A stretch of 64,000 nt of DNA from Gaeumannomyces sp. JS-464 (taxonomy: Eukaryota; Ascomycota; Sordariomycetes; Magnaporthales; Magnaporthaceae), in the NCBI GenBank assembly GCA_002197995.1, contig NGZR01000005.1:5394001-5458000 (forward strand). The letters are read 5' to 3'. Below are positions 19,591 through 31,475 of this stretch, piece by piece. The translations under genes and the position numbers were made by a program. The notes beneath the pieces are model-generated. The model saw nothing but the letters and a program-made list of their open reading frames with translations. It searched no databases and was not told the origin of the DNA. Each line of letters opens with the position of its first letter. Positions within the stretch are counted from its first letter, which is position 1.

Positions 19591-21654
19591 ATGTCGGACA
19601 TTGAGCAAAGGTTCGCTCAAGCCACACAGTTGATGGATCGAGTTCAACTCCTCTACGAAGAATACCAAGCGGAGAAACGGGCCCGAGATGCGCCATTTCA
19701 GCAAAAGGCAAAGCGAACTCGAAAGAGAGCTTGAAACGCTCAAACAAGGCCGCAAAGCGGCGATCCAGGAGGTGGAGCAACAATATAAGCCCATATTCAA
19801 CGAGTTAACCTGGTTCCTTTCCCAGCCCCAGGTATGTTTGGCTATGTGGCGTCCAAATCCCTTTTTTTGACAACCGTTGATTTAATATTGACATATGGAA
19901 CTATCGCATCAGCCTACGGAAGCTACTAAGTTCCCGGGTTCTGCCACCGTCGGCCGCGGTATGCGAAGGGGACGAAACGTCAGCCACCCCCTGCCGAGCG
20001 ACGACGGACTGGACAACGAGGACGGGTCGGACAACAACGGCGATGGATCGGAAGGCAACGACGACGCATCGGCAGACAACGGCGATGGATCAGAAGACGA
20101 CAAGGACGAGTCGGAAGACAGCGACGACGAGCCGGAAGACAACGACGACGAGTCGGCACACCACGACGACGTGCCGGATCACAGCGACGATGATTACGAC
20201 AACAGATCGGCGCACAACCGTCACGGACCCACAAATGCAGCATTAGTCTCTCCAAGAGCGTCTCGAAAGCGCAGGCCTACAGTAAAAGCGGCAAGCACTC
20301 TCGAGCGTCCCAAGAAGAGGTATCGGAGCGGCGCGAAAACGGCCGGCTCCGGCAATGTGGGAGTGGGTAAAGCGGGGTTGGCGGCGAGCGACGGAGATAG
20401 GAGAATGGTCAGCTTCGAGGATGTCCGTGGTGAACACCGTATCGTTCCTTGGCCAGCGGGTTCTCGTGATTTCTACATTTTGCGGTGCGATTCCCACAAG
20501 ATCGCTTTCAACAGCCCGAGCCCTATCCAGGGAGCTGCCAAACATATCAGGGGCAATGGTCATTCCATGACCGGGACTCACGAAAATGCCATCAGGGAGC
20601 TTGGCTTCCTTGTGCAGAACTGCACGCCGGAACTGGCCCAGGAAAACAATCGAACACTCGATCAACCCCCTCAAAATCCTGGCAGCGACCCAAAACCCAG
20701 CATTCAGCCTATCTGCGGTGAATTCTACCAAGTCTACTGGCACCGCACCCCATATGTCGCCCTGTGCCTTCCGACTGGCGTGGCGGCTTCGACACAGTGG
20801 GCATATCAGGCTCTCTTTCCGACACAGGCCTGGCGCGTAGCATTCCCAAATGCTATGACACTCATACACGAACGAACAAGATCCTCAGGTTGAACAAGGA
20901 CTACCAAGATGGCGGCAAAATGGCTTCCCGGCGCAAATTTCCCTTCCTGTTTTTCACCGATGACGTTCAGGTGCCTTCCAATGGCGCCCTCTCTATCCCC
21001 AAGGACAAGAAAGTGCTTTCGTGGGTACCCGCAAAGGATATCGGACCACAACCACTCGATCTCACCGACAGCACCATTCCAGGCCATGCAACCGCGTTGG
21101 CATTCAAGAGGTTGCGCGACCAAAATGGCCCAGCCGTCGCTATCAACAATCGGTCATCCGCAGGGACGGGTTCTGGCCCGCTTTCTAATGCCGGGGGTGA
21201 CAACGGGTCCGGAGGTCAAAGCCAGGACGACCCCCAAGAAGTTCCCACAGCTAGCCTCCGTGCAAGCGGCTCTGAGACCAGCCGACACAGCCCAGACGCC
21301 GAGCAGCTAGCGGCTGATACTCCGCGGTCCGAGCCCAAGCCAGAGCCGTCAGACAAGGCAGATAACGAGGCCAGCTCCGCGCTGGCGGCCCTCGACATTA
21401 TCGCACCGGGACCCGGCTCACAATTACTGGACGAGAATGCCGATGGCGCCCAAGAAGCTCCGCCATCAATGACACCCACTAGTCTTCCAATCAGCTCCGA
21501 GGACAGCAGACCAAGCTCCAAGGACAACAGACAAGAACGCGTCGAGGTAGTAGTCGACACTTTACCATCTGAGCCAGACAGGCAGGGGTACGTCTCGACA
21601 GCGGATAGAGGTAGTCTGGACTTCATTTTGGAAAAGGGTGACATGGCAGGATGA
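19591..21654 (+). pseudogene. Unidentified fungal protein: coiled coil, acidic repeats, conserved core; two frameshifts
   Basis: Exon 1 starts at 19591 (MSDIEQRFAQATQLMDRV). It is shifted near 19715 and continues ELERELETLKQGRKAAIQEV, a coiled coil, up to a GTATGT donor near 19832. Exon 2 opens after TCAG near 19911 (PTEATKFPGSATVGRG). Next come an Asp/Glu/Asn/Ser-rich repeat block (19996-20200), a basic KRRP/PKKRYR region, and a core with WPAGSRDFYILRCDSHKIAF, GAAKHIRG, CGEFYQVYWHRTPYVALCLP. One base is lost near 20775, after which FDTVGISGSLSDTGL and RRKFPFLFFTDD follow in the next frame. It ends with a Ser/Pro-rich tail at 21654. I remember similar fungal hypothetical proteins but know no function. 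Acidic and basic blocks suggest a nuclear or chromatin setting. Confidence 0.6.
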
Positions 21655-22101
21655 CGACTTCTATATGCCAGTGTCTGCAAAAGCTTGACAGGGCGAAGAG
21701 CGAAGATGCAGGTTTAGGATGTCGACTCCAAGAATAAGCTGATCGTCTGGCTCGCCTACACGGATAAGCAGCTGGTTAATAACGTGACCGTCGCCCCTGA
21801 CCAGAGCTATTCCCCGGTCATTCTGGGCTAGTCAACAGTCCAGTTGGGATGTCTCTAAAAGAGCGGGGGTTTTTGTAGAGGTTTGATTGGGATTTTTCAA
21901 GGATAAATATAAAACGGAGGGGATATTTCCTTGCGGGATGGGATAAACGGTAACGGAATTTCCGTCAATAATGTTTTAGAATAATGAACCAAAAAAGTAT
22001 ATTACGAATTTCTGATAAAAAAAGGAGGGGTCTTCATCAAATTAAGTGTTTGTAAGATCTATCTATTGCGTTCTACCCGTGGTTGATACCAAATATACAC
22101 C
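21655..22101. other. AT-rich gap with a short coding-like remnant
   Basis: At about 21705-21830 the plus strand reads a short stretch (SKNKLIVWLAYTDKQLVNNV) broken by a TAG and ending in TAG. The rest is AT-rich. It may be a piece of the preceding gene or of another. Confidence 0.35.
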
Positions 22102-24181
22102 TCACACAGACATGTAGTAATATCTCGTCTCCGGATTATACTCTAGAATGACCTCGGCCTCCATCTGCTCGACCAGCACGAGCGTCTGCGCCACATGTGG
22201 ACTTCGTAAGACCCCGTCATGAGGCCCGGCAGCACCATGGCGCACAGGTAGCCATTTCCCTTGCCCTCCTCCTTCCCCTCCTCGCCGCCCGACGCGGCCG
22301 GGGACACCTCGTTGCCGATCACATCCCGGACGCCCGGGCCGAGCGCGGACCGCGGGCACAGAATAACGGCGAGGTTCTGGCCTGGCAGGCGATGAGTAAA
22401 GCGCTGGGGCGGGTTCCAGCGCACCACCATGCCCGGCCTGAGGCGCTCCTTGAAGGGAGCCATCTCGCCGCCTGTCGCTCCTCCGGTCGGCTGCACGGCC
22501 CGGGACGAGGACCCGTCCGCGGCGGTGGGCCTGCCGAGAACGCCGGTGCCGGAGTCGTGCTTGCCGAGGTCCAACTCGTCCGTCGCCGCCGAGGGCTTGG
22601 ATGATGACTACGACGACCAAGAGGGGGGCAGCTTCCAGGAGTCGACATGCAGCTGCCAGTAGTCTAACTGGAACGTGCGCGCCTGCTCGGCCGTGACGCC
22701 GGGGGTCTTGACGCAGCGCCGGATGAACTCGGGGATGGGCAGGCGCAGCAGTTGGGGGCCGGTCTCGGTCGGGGCGAGATCTGCGGCGCTCATTGGGGGA
22801 GATCCTGACTGTTTTTCAGGAGGAGGGGAAAGTCAGTCTGGTGAAGGGGAAAAAAGGGGGGAATACGCCCAAAGCCCACACTCTCGGAGATCCATTCACG
22901 TAGCTGCGCATTGTTCCACGTCGCCGGTATGCGCTCATTAAACGGCCGCGGTCCCCGGGCCGGCACCATGACCCGGAGCATCTCGGCGTATCGAAGCGTG
23001 TTCATGCTCGCGCCCGTGTCGGCCGCGCCCGGGTTCACGCACGCGACCACGACGGTCTTGCAGCTCCGGCCGCTCTCCGGGTCTAAAACGTGCCGGAGAA
23101 CCTCTGGCGGAACGGCACGTACTGATTTGTTCCTCCGCCGGCAGTGCCCTTTTTGGTTCCTTTCTGCAGCTGGTCCCCGTCGATGGCGGCGCTGTCGTGC
23201 AGGGCCCTTCTGCGGATGCAGTCCTTGAGCGTCGACAAGCTCGCGTTGATCTCGCGCGCCTCGCGCATGCGGTCCGCCCCGTGCTCCGACCTGTCGCGTG
23301 CGGCCTCGGAGCCGGCGAGGTCGACAAGATACAGCAAACCATCGTCGCCCGTGCCTGTAGCGTCCATCTCGATGCGGACGCGGCAGACGGCGTGCGAGCG
23401 GCTCGAGGCGTCATTGCGCAGCGTCGGCGCCGTGGCGCGCAGGGCGGCCGCGACGTCGACGACCGCCAGCAGGGAATCGGCCGAATCGACGTGCTTCTCC
23501 AGCACGCCCGCCACCTGCGTCTCGCCGAACGGGTCGGTCAGGATCGAGACGGGCCGGCGGGCGTTGAGGAGGTCGTGCGCGCTGTTGCCGGCCAGCTCGA
23601 CGATGGAGATGTAGATTTTGCGGTCGCCTTCTAGTGCAGAGGGGTTGCCGCCGCCGCCGTCCCCGAAGATGGAGCGGGCGACGAGCCGCTCGAGGCCGCT
23701 GATGGTGAAGGTCTTGCCGGAGCTGGTCTGGCCGTATGCGAAGAGAGTGCTTACGCCTCCCGACCAGGCCCAGGGCACGAGGTTCTGGACGACGGAGGAG
23801 TAAATGGCCTCTGTGGTGTCCTCTGGGCCGAAGACTCTGTCTAGCTTGAATGTGGATGTCTGCAGGACAAAGCAACTCAGCAGGCTTGAAGAGGGAGTGG
23901 CGTGTAGGAGCGCTCACGTCAAGTGCAGGTTGACCCCGAATACTCTTCCGGATATCATGGCAGTCGACTGTTCCAGGCGTGCCGTTGCGAGGGAACACGG
24001 CAGCCAATCCGCCCGCCTCCCTCTCTTCGTCCAAAACGGGCCTGACCCTGGCCACGACCACAATTTCGGTGGCCGTAGTCGCCTTGTTTCTCTTCTTGCT
24101 TTCAGAGGGCTCGCCTTTGGGCTTGAACCGCTCCACGAGGGTCTGGAATTTGGCCCTGTTCTCCTTGAGGAAGTCATCCAT
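22102..24181 (-). pseudogene. Kinesin motor protein gene (kinesin-13-like), decaying
   Basis: Exon 1 (24181-23918) starts MDDFLKENRAKFQTLVERFK and enters the motor at EIVVVARVRPVLDEE. A 58-bp intron (23860-23917, GTGAGC..CTGCAG) leads in phase to TSTFKLDRVFGPEDTTEAIY. Motor motifs are present: P-loop FAYGQTSSGKTF, switch I NDASSRSHAV, switch II DLAGSE, and after a frameshift near 23090 the end of the motor, SCKTVVVACVNPG..NTLRYAEMLRV. A second intron (22809-22879) is likely. The tail has IPEFIRRCVKTPGVTAEQA, an in-frame TAG at 22608-22610 (CAG-like context), a disordered region, a frameshift near 22200, and a C-terminus ending RYYYMSV. The motor-near-N-terminus layout with a short basic neck recalls fungal kinesins annotated as kinesin-13 or DSK1-like. 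The three lesions make it a likely pseudogene. Confidence 0.85.
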
Positions 24182-24678
24182 TGCGTGTCTATGAGGTGTC
24201 TTGTCCTGGCCGTCATTTCAGCTCGGCGCTGCACAGCCCAGGTATTTATCTGTACACCATCGTTCGCTGCCGGGGCAACTGAGCCAGCTGCTCCTTGAGA
24301 GTTTGTGCGCTGCCTGCGATTGACTGCCCCTGGCAGCAGTTTAACTAGATGTTACGGGGCCGCGCTAGCCGGCAGGGGAAGAAACAAAAAAGGGCGGTTC
24401 GCTTGGAAGAACCCAAATGGGATGAAAGCTGTTGCCTAATACGCATGATGTTCATGTTACGGGTCGATATCGCTTGCTTGGTCCGACAGCATCGATACTC
24501 GTATCCGATTTCGCATCAACTGCCAAACAATGCTATATAATTAATGTTTTGTGATGTTTTTTATTTCCCCCTTTTCACTAATTATTACTTAATTGCAAAG
24601 CAGGGAACACGAACGGGTCTTTACGTTAGAAGCACCGGGACACGATCAGGATTAATATTTCAAGAGGATCTTTGCGGC
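24182..24678. other. Promoter side of the kinesin and left flank of the MULE
   Basis: AT-rich towards 24540-24600. No gene seen. Confidence 0.4.
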
Positions 24679-24715
24679 CACGCACCCTTTTTGCACTTAC
24701 ACGCACCCCCACCCC
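24679..24715 (+). repeat. MULE left terminal inverted repeat
   Basis: Contains two CACGCACC-type units separated by TTTTTGCACTTA. Mirrors 27433-27469 with one indel and one transition. Confidence 0.8.
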
Positions 24716-24934
24716 GATATCGGTACGCATGGACCTTTCTATGGCGCGCACGCACAAACGAACACAGGCTTCAATGCAGGCAGGCGTGCAATCAACAGAA
24801 GGAAGCAAATAGAAGTTATCGCGACGAGCAATTTATTAATAAACGAGCAAAAACGCGATGTTAAACCGCCAAATTACATAGGAAAAGTGCAGGGGCACGG
24901 CGTTAAGGCCGTCTATCTAGGGCTACGAAAGGGC

Positions 24935-27425
24935 CTAGGGACTCGCGAAAGGATCAAAAAACTCGTCAGAAGCCGGCGCAGGCGCTAGGGAAGGTGCGGA
25001 AGCCCTCCCGGCCAGTCTGAGAGGCAGGGTTGCCGGTACAGAGGCCGGCGAAGAAGGTAAGGGAGTGCCGAGGCTAACCACGGGACCCTCGTCAGCCTCG
25101 TCCCGTGCCTGCAGGGAAGCACCTAACTCGTGTTGGGAGTAATCCCGCCTTCCGCTGGCCCTTATACCAGTGCTTGCACGCGTGCGAGGCCGTGCCGCCG
25201 GCGGCTCGTTGCTAAAAGGGCCGGCGCCCGGAGGCCGGCCTTTCCTTACTCCGGCCGGCTCTGCAACTCGTAGTAAGGGGTCGTGCGTAAAGCGGCTACC
25301 CGGGTGCAACCAGAAGCTATCTACGGCGGCGATCTGCAAGCCAGGGGCCGTCGGATCCCGTCGCCGTGCTTTTTCCAGGGCAATAAGCTCGTGGGGACAG
25401 GGCAGGCCGTATTGTGCACGTGTAGAGTTAGTGCAAGGGGCGATCTTTAGGCCGGTTGGGTGCTTGCGGGAGGGGAACGTTGATATCGCACGGAGGTTGA
25501 TCTGTTCGAGGAGATCAAGGCACCACAACGAGGCTCGCAAAGGGAGGGCCCCTGCCCATGAACGGCCGGCGTAATCCCACCTTACGCGTGCGTGAGAGTG
25601 CTTTTTGCGGTCCTCAAAGGCCGCAATTCTGTGCCTTGTTTGTAGGCGAGTTGCCTGCTTAACTTGAGCTACCGTTGATCGAGAGGAAAGGTCGTACGTT
25701 TTAAGGGATCCGTGATTCCTTTCGGCGCCGGCGGTACTAATTACGCCTTGATTGGGGTTGTATTTGGTATAACAACGGGCCCATTGCCGGCGAGAAGGCC
25801 AAACGGTTTGTTGCAGGTAGTTAATTAAGCGTTCCTGCTTGAAAAACTCGCTAACAAGCCTATCCATGGCCTTCTCATGCGCTAAACGGCTTCGGGCATA
25901 AACGACGTGCTTCCAAAGGGCAAAAAAGCCGGCCCGCGTGTGAGGAATATCGTTAAGGTCGTGTTGGTAAGCATTTAAGCCTTAGGCAGACCAAATTCGT
26001 CGGTAACTGTTGTTAAGGGTACGTAAATCCTCCTCGTTAGCCTTGTTAGCCCCGCCCTTGTTAGGGCCCGGCCCGGCCCCCAACCCTCGCCGGGCCTCGT
26101 TTTGGGGATCCCGATTAGAGGACCCCTCGAGGGCTTCCACGGCCGCAGATTTGCTCCATTTCTTTTTTATTTAAAGCACAACGTCGGCGTTTATATGATA
26201 AACGCAAAGCTGCATTTTCGCGAAGGGAAAACGGGCTTGAAAAGCGGTGCGAAGGCGGGAATTTAAATCCGTCAGGGCGACTTTAAAGGCCGGGATCTCG
26301 AGGGCTGCCAGAAAATCGCGGAGGGTGCCAAAAAGCCAAAAGAAGGTCTCCTCCGTCTCGTTGTTTATTAAGCCCCAAAAGGCCGGTATCGTTGTGCGCT
26401 CGTTGGTTAGGATCACGGCCGTTAAAAGGTGCATATTATTGCGGTTCGTTTTATAAGTAACGTCGATTTGGAAGCAGTGCGGGTTGGCTCAAAAGAAAGG
26501 GACGGCTTTCTCGTATGCCCAGGTAACGCCGGCAAAGGTGGTAGTCGTTTCTGGGTTTCGCTGAAGAAAATCGGGCGGGTTAAAGGCTTTAAACACGACC
26601 TCCGGATTTTTTAAAGCCTGCACCAAAGCCGCGGCCGGCCTGTATCCGTCAACCTCCTTTTTCCGGTAAGCCGCCCTGTATTTGTATAGCGCTGAAAGGC
26701 TCCAGTGCACGTTGGGGTATCGGGATCGGCAAAGGTCGAGTATCGAGCGCGTGCGGATCGTTAAATTTGCAAAAAAAGGGTGTAGGAACCTCCAGTGCCT
26801 GTCCCTAAGGGCGTCCTTTTGCTACCGCACGGAAGGCTTTATGGCGTTTGCAAATAGGCGGCCGTGGCCTTGGTGGGTAAAGCACGTCATTTTAGCGCTC
26901 CAAAAACCTCCGTTAGCTTTAAGCCGTTGCATAACAAAGCCGTAGTTGCAAGTAAATATCTGGGAGGTATGCGTGCGCCGGCGGAGGGCCCGGGAGTTGG
27001 TAGGCCGTTGCCGGAAAAGGCACCCAACCTCGACCTTTTTAATGCCCTGGGAGTTTTTAAGCGACCGCACTACCGTTACTTTAATGCCCTCCGCAGTGAG
27101 ATAATCGCCTATAGCGTTGTTAAGCGCGTCGCCGGTAGGGTAAAAGGTTAAAAGGACCTTTAAAAGGGGCTCGGCGGTCCAAAGGAGACCGTCCCAGTGC
27201 GTTGGGGTGGGTGCAAGCGATTCCGGCCGGCCCTCGGAGGCCGGCCCAGCTTCGCCCGGCCCGGCCTCGTCGGAACTCGAACCCGCAGCCTCGTCGTCGC
27301 TCGAGATCGTGATCACTTCGTTTATAGGGGCGATTGTTGAAAAATGGATCAAAAATGGTGCCAAGTTGCATTTGCAGGCAAAATTACGTAGGCTGCGAAT
27401 CCGGAACGCACAGGCGCTGCACGGG
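24935..27425 (-). pseudogene. MULE transposase, interrupted only by in-frame stops
   Basis: One minus-strand frame runs through the element with stops near 26820, 26490, 26172 and 25983 and no frameshift. An N-terminal Asp/Ser-acidic tract (ITISSDDEAAGSSSDEAG) leads to a FAR1-like DNA-binding part (HWDGLLWTAEPLLKVL, FTCNYGFVMQRLKANGG). The MULE catalytic domain follows: FQIDVTYKTN with the first Asp, MHLLTAVILTNERTTIPAFW, FFWLFGTLRDFL, and VALTDLNSRLRTAF with the second Asp. C-terminal to it is WPSRRQWARCYTKYNPNQGV, then a Pro/Ala-rich tail ending at 24935. No ATG is visible at the 5' end of the frame, so the start may also be mutated. The catalytic residues I can see are intact, which suggests recent inactivation by point mutations. 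Confidence 0.8.
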
Positions 27426-27432
27426 CCAAAAG

Positions 27433-27469
27433 TGGGGTGGGGTGCGTGTAAGTGCAAAAAAGGTGCGTG
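27433..27469 (-). repeat. MULE right terminal inverted repeat
   Basis: Inverted copy of 24679-24715. Directly followed by the AGTAAGTAAGTGAGTGAG tail of LINE copy A. Confidence 0.8.
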
Positions 27470-27586
27470 AGTAAGTAAGTGAGTGAGTATATTTAACGTC
27501 AGTAAGTCGGGATCTACCAGTCCCTGCCTCCCAAGGGGCATATGACGTGCTAGCGCTACCTAAGCTAAACATTAGGCTACATGTTG

Positions 27587-30500
27587 CTATCCGGCGGCTA
27601 GCAAAATTAAACCCGAAGGCACACGAAGGTCGGGCCGCGTTCCAGCGCTCCTTGTTAGTGAGCGGGCAATCGGCGGTAGGGCGTATATATATACGCCAGG
27701 CGTTGTAAAGCGCTGCGGGTGGTAGTAGTGCGTTCGGCCGGCGAGTATGCCGGTAAAGGGGTGGGGCCGGGTTTTAGGCTGGAAGGTTCGGGACCCCCAG
27801 GCCCGGCCGGAGGTGCGGGGGACCAACGAGCCTACTGTTAGTCCTGGTGGTACAAAGGAAAAAGGTAAAAGGTGTAGGAGAATAAGGAAAAGGATGTATG
27901 CGGGCTTTTTAGGCCCTGTTGTTATCGTCCAGCGATAGTGTAATAATTGGTAGCTTCGGCGAACGAAGCAAAAAGGAAAGGCTTTTAAATAGCCGTTTCC
28001 AATATCCGGGCCTGTCGGAAGCCGGGAGGGGTCCGCTATAGGCCATTTATTTTTTGCCGTTTTAGCCAACCTGCAAAATACAGGGTGGGAAGGGGATTTG
28101 TTTTTTCCGCAGCGGCACGGGTTATCGTTTTCGTGCTGGAACTTTCGGTAGTACCAGTCGAAATCCCCGTAACCGGTGCGTGCGGCTATTAGCCGTTGCA
28201 ATACCCTCCGGTGCATTGCAACGCTTCGGGCGTATGTTGTGGTGCCGGCGGAGGCCTATAGCCTTATACCGATCCGGAAAGTTGTTTTAAACCATGCGTT
28301 CCGGGCGTCCCGGGCCGTTTTCCGGGCTAAAGCCTTTACTCGGCCACCGTTGGTTTAAAATGTTAGGGTATTGGCAGGGCCGATCCCAACTTTGCTTCGG
28401 CGTTTGCCTTTTCGTTTCCGGGGATTCCCATATAGCCCGGGGACCAGCGTACGTATACCTGGTGTTTATCCATAATAATGGATTTTTTTAAAAGCCTTTT
28501 GTAAACTATCAGGCCGTGCTTAAACAGCCGTTGGCCGCCGAGGTGTTATCGAGGCACAAGTGGAAAGTGCAATTGCGGAAGCTCCAAACGGCTTTACGGA
28601 GGCCCATCCGGGCCCTTTCCGCCTCGCCGTCGAATACTTCCGCGGGATGCGCCAGCCGGCCGTGCCCGGAAAGTTTGCGTTGGCCGGCTTGGTATATTAC
28701 CCAGCCGTATCCAACTGCTCCGTTTTTTGCTTTAAACCCGTCGTATATATATTATAACGTCGGTGGGTGGGAAGGTGCAAAGCCACGCCGTAAATGCTTT
28801 AGCGGCTGCTTGCTTTTCTTGTATGGCCACCGTAAGCCCCGTATATTTATAAAGGAGGTAGGCCGGGCGGGTGCAAGCCGGAAAAAGTCCGGCCGTCCTT
28901 TGCAAAAGGTTGCAAGCCTGCCGGGTAAGCCTGCTTAGCCCTCGGGCGTTAAAAGCCGGCTTAGCCGCTGCGGCCAGGGGGTGTTTTTCCGGAACCGTAT
29001 TTATACGGGCCGCAAAACGGAGGCGGGCTTGTTCCAAAAGCGCTTGGGCGCTTGGATGCCGGATTCGTAATGCAATGCGTTTATCGGTATGGTTTTCCAA
29101 GCTGGGACCACTGTTTTAAAACGCGGTTAAGCTTTATCGACCCGATCGATTAAATGGCCTTGGCGGATAATTTGCTGTTGTGCCGGCTTGTACGGGTGTG
29201 GTTTAGTTTTACCTTATACCATACCTCGGCCCCGTATAAAGCCGTAGGGATTATAACCGTTATAACGGCTTTGTAAACCGAATGTGCCGGTATCCCCCCT
29301 ATCGAATTCGTAAGCCTTCGGAGGTGGTTGGCAACGCTTTGGGCTTTTGCAGCCCTGTTTTCCACGTGGGCTTTAAAATTAAGCCTTTGGTCGAAAAGGA
29401 CCCCTAACCACCGTAAAGCTTGTAGCTTGTTGTATGGTAAAGCCTTCCGCCGTAACCGCTTGTGGGATTTTCCGTTTGGAAAAATGCATAAGCTCGCACT
29501 TCCCCGGGTCGAAAGCAACCTTATTAGCCCTGCCAACGTAGGATTTCCGTAACCGTAGCCCCTGCTTTACGAGCACTCCTCCGGAGTGCTACCCGTTACG
29601 CAAATGCCTATATCGTCCGCGTATCCGTACCTAATCGCTTTTGCTTTGGGTAGGATTTCGGCCATATAAAGCATAAATAGGACCGGTAACGCCGGTAACC
29701 CTTGGGGTAGCCCGCAGTCGGGGAAAAAGGGGTGCCGTGGCGTCCTCCAAACGCATTTTAACCACCCTGTTTTTTGCAAAAATAATACCTATCGTACTAA
29801 CGTTAAATCCCAGCCTTGGTTTAAAAGCTTTAAAAAAGCCTCCGGCGAAGTACGGCGTCGAAAGCCCCTTGTACATCCATGGTAACGAGGCGGCCGTTTT
29901 ATGCTTTTGGAAGGCCCGTTCCACCTCGTGGGCCACGCATGCCGTTAAATCGATGGCGGCCTTTTTCGGGGTAGCCCCGGCGTATTGCGGGGCTATAAGC
30001 CCGTATTGTAATGCGAGGGATGCCATCCGCGAAGCCACCAACCGCTTTAGCCCTTTCCCTAAGCACGGGAGTAAAGCTATCGGGCGGTAGGATTTTGGGT
30101 CCGTTAAATCCGTTTTATTCGGCTTTTTTAGCATAACCACTTCCGCTGTGCGGAAAGGGGCTGGGTGGTGCCCGGCCCTAAGGCAAGCCTCGAAAAAAGC
30201 CTTAACGTATTCCCCTATTGCCGGCCACGCCGTTGTAAATAGCTTAACCGTTAAAAAATCGACGCCCGGGGCCGTATTTGCCGTACCAACGGTGCACTTT
30301 CGGCATTCCTTTAAAAAGACGTAAGGGTTTTACGAAGTTGTGCGGTCTTTTGGGTAGCCTTTTGCTATAACGGGTCCTTTTGTAAATCGTCCTCCGCCGT
30401 AAACCTACGGAGGATTTTGCGGCCTAATATTTCCGCTTTATCTTTTAAAGCTATTATAACCTCCCTGTTAATATTTAACAGGGGAAGCCGTATAACGGGT

Positions 30501-31475
30501 GTAAGTTTATGCCACTTTACAGCACGTATAACGCTTTCGGGAAATCCATTTCCTTTAGCACGCTGGCCCAATGCTGTTTTTTTAGCCGTCCGAACCGTTG
30601 CTTTTAAAGCACGGGCTTCGGCCGTAAAAGGCCCGCCGTTTCCCATAGCTTTTGCAAAGTCCCGTTAAGCGTTGGCGCACTTTTCGTTCCACTAAGGTTA
30701 GCCTTTTTTTTTAGCTTTAAGCCCCCGGCCGAAAGCCATTAACGCATTTTTTAATAAGTTTGTTAATGCTTCGGCCGTTTTATCCAAATGTTCCGCAGTG
30801 CTTAGGTTTGTAAATGGTGGCAAATTGCCGGCCCCCGTTATTACCGCGTTTGCGAAAAACGGTAGTTTATCGTTTGGTAGCGTAATACGCCGGTAGTCCG
30901 GAACGAAGTTATTGCGGTTAGGAATTTCGATTCGTATCGAGCGGTAGTCCGAATCGGTTGCTAGCGAAAGGTCGATTTCCGCTGTTGCTAAAGGGGCGTT
31001 GGAAAAGGTAAAATCCAAAACGCCCTCGTCGTTATGCGTAGGTTAGCCTAGGTCGGTAAGTAGGAGGAAGGTTATAAGTATTAGCCCATTGGGCTATATT
31101 TTAGCTTTTATTCTATTACTTTTAACCGAATCCCACGCCGAAAATTGCGTTAAAGTTTCCAGCTATAATGCATTTTGCCGTTGGGCGCCAACGTAGTAAA
31201 AGGTTTAACGAGGGTTCCGAAGGTCCTTTGGAAGCCTATATACGTTAACGAAAGTGCACCTAGCGACGGTAAGCTAAAGGATATCCCGGGTGTTGCCTGC
31301 CGGCCGGTCCGCTACAAGCCGAAGCCCCGGGTCTTTCCGTACGTAAGTTATTACCCGAGGCCTGGTTTAATAGTCCGTGCCAGCTATTTACCGAAGTAAA
31401 TAGCTCGTACGACGGGTAAGTGCAAAGCATAAACTTCCTTTTCCACGCGCTAAAAGGCTCCTGCATTAGCACCAC
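27587..31475 (-). pseudogene. LINE A ORF2 remnants (endonuclease, RT, RNase H)
   Basis: Broken frames in order from 31475. The endonuclease ends with ATDSDYRSIRIEIP near 30930. Reverse transcriptase is at ~30140-29570, with MLKKPNKTDLTDPKSYRPIA, ACVAHEVERAFQKHK and YGYADDIGICVTGS, the YADD being the catalytic motif. Remnants of the RNase H region follow at ~29100-28700. The C-terminal Cys/His motif PCRCGKNKSPSHPVFC lies near 28110-28060. Frameshifts separate nearly every block. The first strand of RT catalytic residues (in the PWMYKGLS segment) is also altered relative to copy B (TMDIQGFS), so the enzyme is dead. Confidence 0.75.

Larger units (their letters stand above)
24679..27469 (-). mobile_element. 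MULE (Mutator-like) DNA transposon, 2.8 kb
   Basis: Defined by terminal inverted repeats of ~37 bp: CACGCACCCTTTTTGCACTT at 24679 and the matching inverted end at 27469 (CACGCACCTTTTTTGCACTT read inward). One gene fills the minus strand between them. I cannot find the 8-10 bp target duplication MULEs usually make; the right flank is the simple-repeat tail of LINE copy A, so that flank has been altered or the LINE inserted exactly there. Confidence 0.8.
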
